A DNA stretch of 6,631 bases, from the NCBI GenBank assembly GCA_050739575.1, contig JBOIBN010000109.1:1-6631 (forward strand). Direction: 5' to 3'. The notes under the pieces were generated by a model. The model did no database searches. It was not told the DNA's origin and was given only the letters and a program-made list of their open reading frames with translations. A program made the position numbers and the translations under genes. This DNA is from JBOIBN01 sp050739575 (GTDB lineage Bacteria > Pseudomonadota > Gammaproteobacteria > JAKDMP01). Every line of letters starts with the position of its first letter. Position 1 is the stretch's first letter. Positions 6,225-6,631 of this stretch are shown here, in pieces.

Positions 6225-6417
6225 CCTTTGCGGCGTTACAGTGTATTGGCTGGCTCCCTTTTACCGAGTCGGGAAACGCCTGTCTGCTAACTTGTTCGCG
6301 GATCACCTCAAGTAGCTCCGGCGAGGCGTTCGCCTCAGCGGCGAACTTCTCGACACGTTTCACCGCCTCACGACTGACACCGTACTCCGCCGCGATGACC
6401 TCGGCAGTTTTGGGATG

Positions 6418-6513
6418 CTAACATTGAGTCCCCATGACGCTTGCTATCCGCAGTTCCGGGCGGTCGCCGTCGGCATAGACTCCGGCTAAGTGATCGACCA
6501 CTCCATCGGTAAT
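6418..6513 (-). pseudogene. In-frame upstream fragment cut by the IS
   Basis: Upstream on the minus strand, and in the same frame as the helix-turn-helix fragment, 31 sense codons read ITDGVVDHLAGVYADGDRPE and then LRIASVMGTQC before the TAG at 6420-6418. The composition looks like real protein. The frame enters the C-run at 6514-6520, where the IS end appears to begin, so the gene is probably truncated by the insertion. Either the TAG is a nonsense mutation in one longer gene, or this is the C-terminal end of a separate gene. No function is recognised. Confidence 0.3.
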
Positions 6514-6631
6514 CCCCCCCGAAAGTAGCGGTATTCAGAAGTAGAATTTTCTCTTATTGGAGCGAGGAGGTTCTACGTGAAGAAGTTTCGATTCAGCGAC
6601 AGTCAGATCATGGGCATTTTGAAGCAGGCCG
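6508..6631 (+). mobile_element. Left end of an IS3-family insertion sequence (truncated by window)
   Basis: From about 6508-6520 the sequence has the character of an IS end: a run of seven C (6514-6520), then GAAAGTAG (6521-6528) and the similar AGAAGTAG (6537-6544), then a short AT-richer leader and orfA. The call rests on the encoded orfA start, which is typical of IS3-family elements, probably the IS407-like group. The exact left terminus and target duplication cannot be fixed because the right end is outside the window. A -10-like TAGAAT (6542-6547) may be the element's own promoter, without a clear -35. Confidence 0.75.
6577..6631 (+). CDS. IS3-family transposase OrfA, N-terminus only
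   Basis: The first 18 codons read MKKFRFSDSQIMGILKQA (GTG start), then run off the window. This matches the very conserved start of IS3-family OrfA proteins (MKKSRFSDSQI-type), the first helices of a helix-turn-helix that binds the element's terminal inverted repeats. A strong ribosome binding site, GAGGAGG (6564-6570), stands six bases before the GTG. In complete elements OrfA is about 90-100 residues and is followed by the overlapping orfB with the DDE catalytic core, usually joined by -1 frameshifting. Neither the rest of orfA nor orfB is visible, so activity cannot be judged. Confidence 0.85.
   Translation, partial: MKKFRFSDSQIMGILKQA

Larger units (their letters stand above)
6127..6417 (-). 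pseudogene. Decayed minus-strand frame with a helix-turn-helix-like segment
   Basis: Read on the minus strand, this frame is open for 96 codons between a TAG (6420-6418) and a TAA two bases from the tRNA. The first part, HPKTAEVIAAEYGVSREAVK and following residues (RVEKF), has the pattern of a helix-turn-helix, followed by an acidic, probably helical stretch (ASPELLEVIREQV). The second half is low-quality: it contains GLPLGLPL, produced by the 12-bp tandem repeat, and a basic tail. The only starts (for example GTG at 6363) lie after the helix-turn-helix, so the gene seems to have lost its beginning. The helix-turn-helix resembles those of phage or plasmid DNA-binding proteins in general, possibly ParB-like; I do not recognise a specific family. 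It may not be expressed. Confidence 0.4.

Noticed and set aside
6415..6489. Short plus-strand frame (24 codons) from ATG 6415
   Set aside because: No ribosome binding site and no recognisable features; it lies opposite the minus-strand remnant, which reads more like real protein.

Overview
The window looks like a GC-rich chromosomal stretch from a proteobacterium, most likely a gammaproteobacterium. The reasons are the ubiquinone gene ubiA, a full-length BirA that keeps its winged-helix repressor domain, and the order birA, pantothenate kinase, tRNA-Thr(UGU). That order matches the well-known gammaproteobacterial locus that normally continues into tRNA-Tyr, tRNA-Gly, tRNA-Thr and tuf. The kinase here is the type III enzyme CoaX, not the CoaA of E. 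coli. I cannot name a genus from the sequence.

Layout. Positions 1-63 are the end of an upstream transcription unit, closed by a clear intrinsic terminator. A non-coding leader (64-255) precedes a tight plus-strand run: ridA (256-636), recG (633-2687) and ubiA (2674-3564), each overlapping the next. An 81-base gap with a strong ribosome binding site leads into a second overlapping run: plsY (3646-4275), birA (4262-5215) and coaX (5200-5928). After coaX come a hairpin without a U-tract, a possible promoter, and a tRNA-Thr(UGU) gene with its encoded CCA (6050-6125).

The functions are housekeeping: detoxification of reactive enamines (RidA), rescue of stalled replication forks (RecG), quinone prenylation (UbiA), the first acylation of phospholipid synthesis (PlsY), biotin attachment and biotin-operon control (BirA), and the first step of coenzyme A synthesis (CoaX). 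PlsY, BirA and CoaX all bear on lipid metabolism: BirA activates acetyl-CoA carboxylase, CoaX feeds CoA, and PlsY uses the acyl chains. This link is an inference and may only reflect shared growth control.

From 6126 to the end the character changes. There is no second tRNA or tuf. Instead there is a tandem 12-bp repeat next to the tRNA 3' end, a small inverted repeat, a broken minus-strand reading frame with a helix-turn-helix-like segment and an in-frame TAG, and the left end of an IS3-family insertion sequence whose orfA runs off the window. The simplest reading is that a decayed integrated element used the tRNA-Thr gene as its target and was later hit by an IS. I see no CRISPR array and no convincing new biological system. 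The most interesting points are the remodelled tRNA flank and a CoaX whose usual DxGN phosphate-loop motif reads NLGS.
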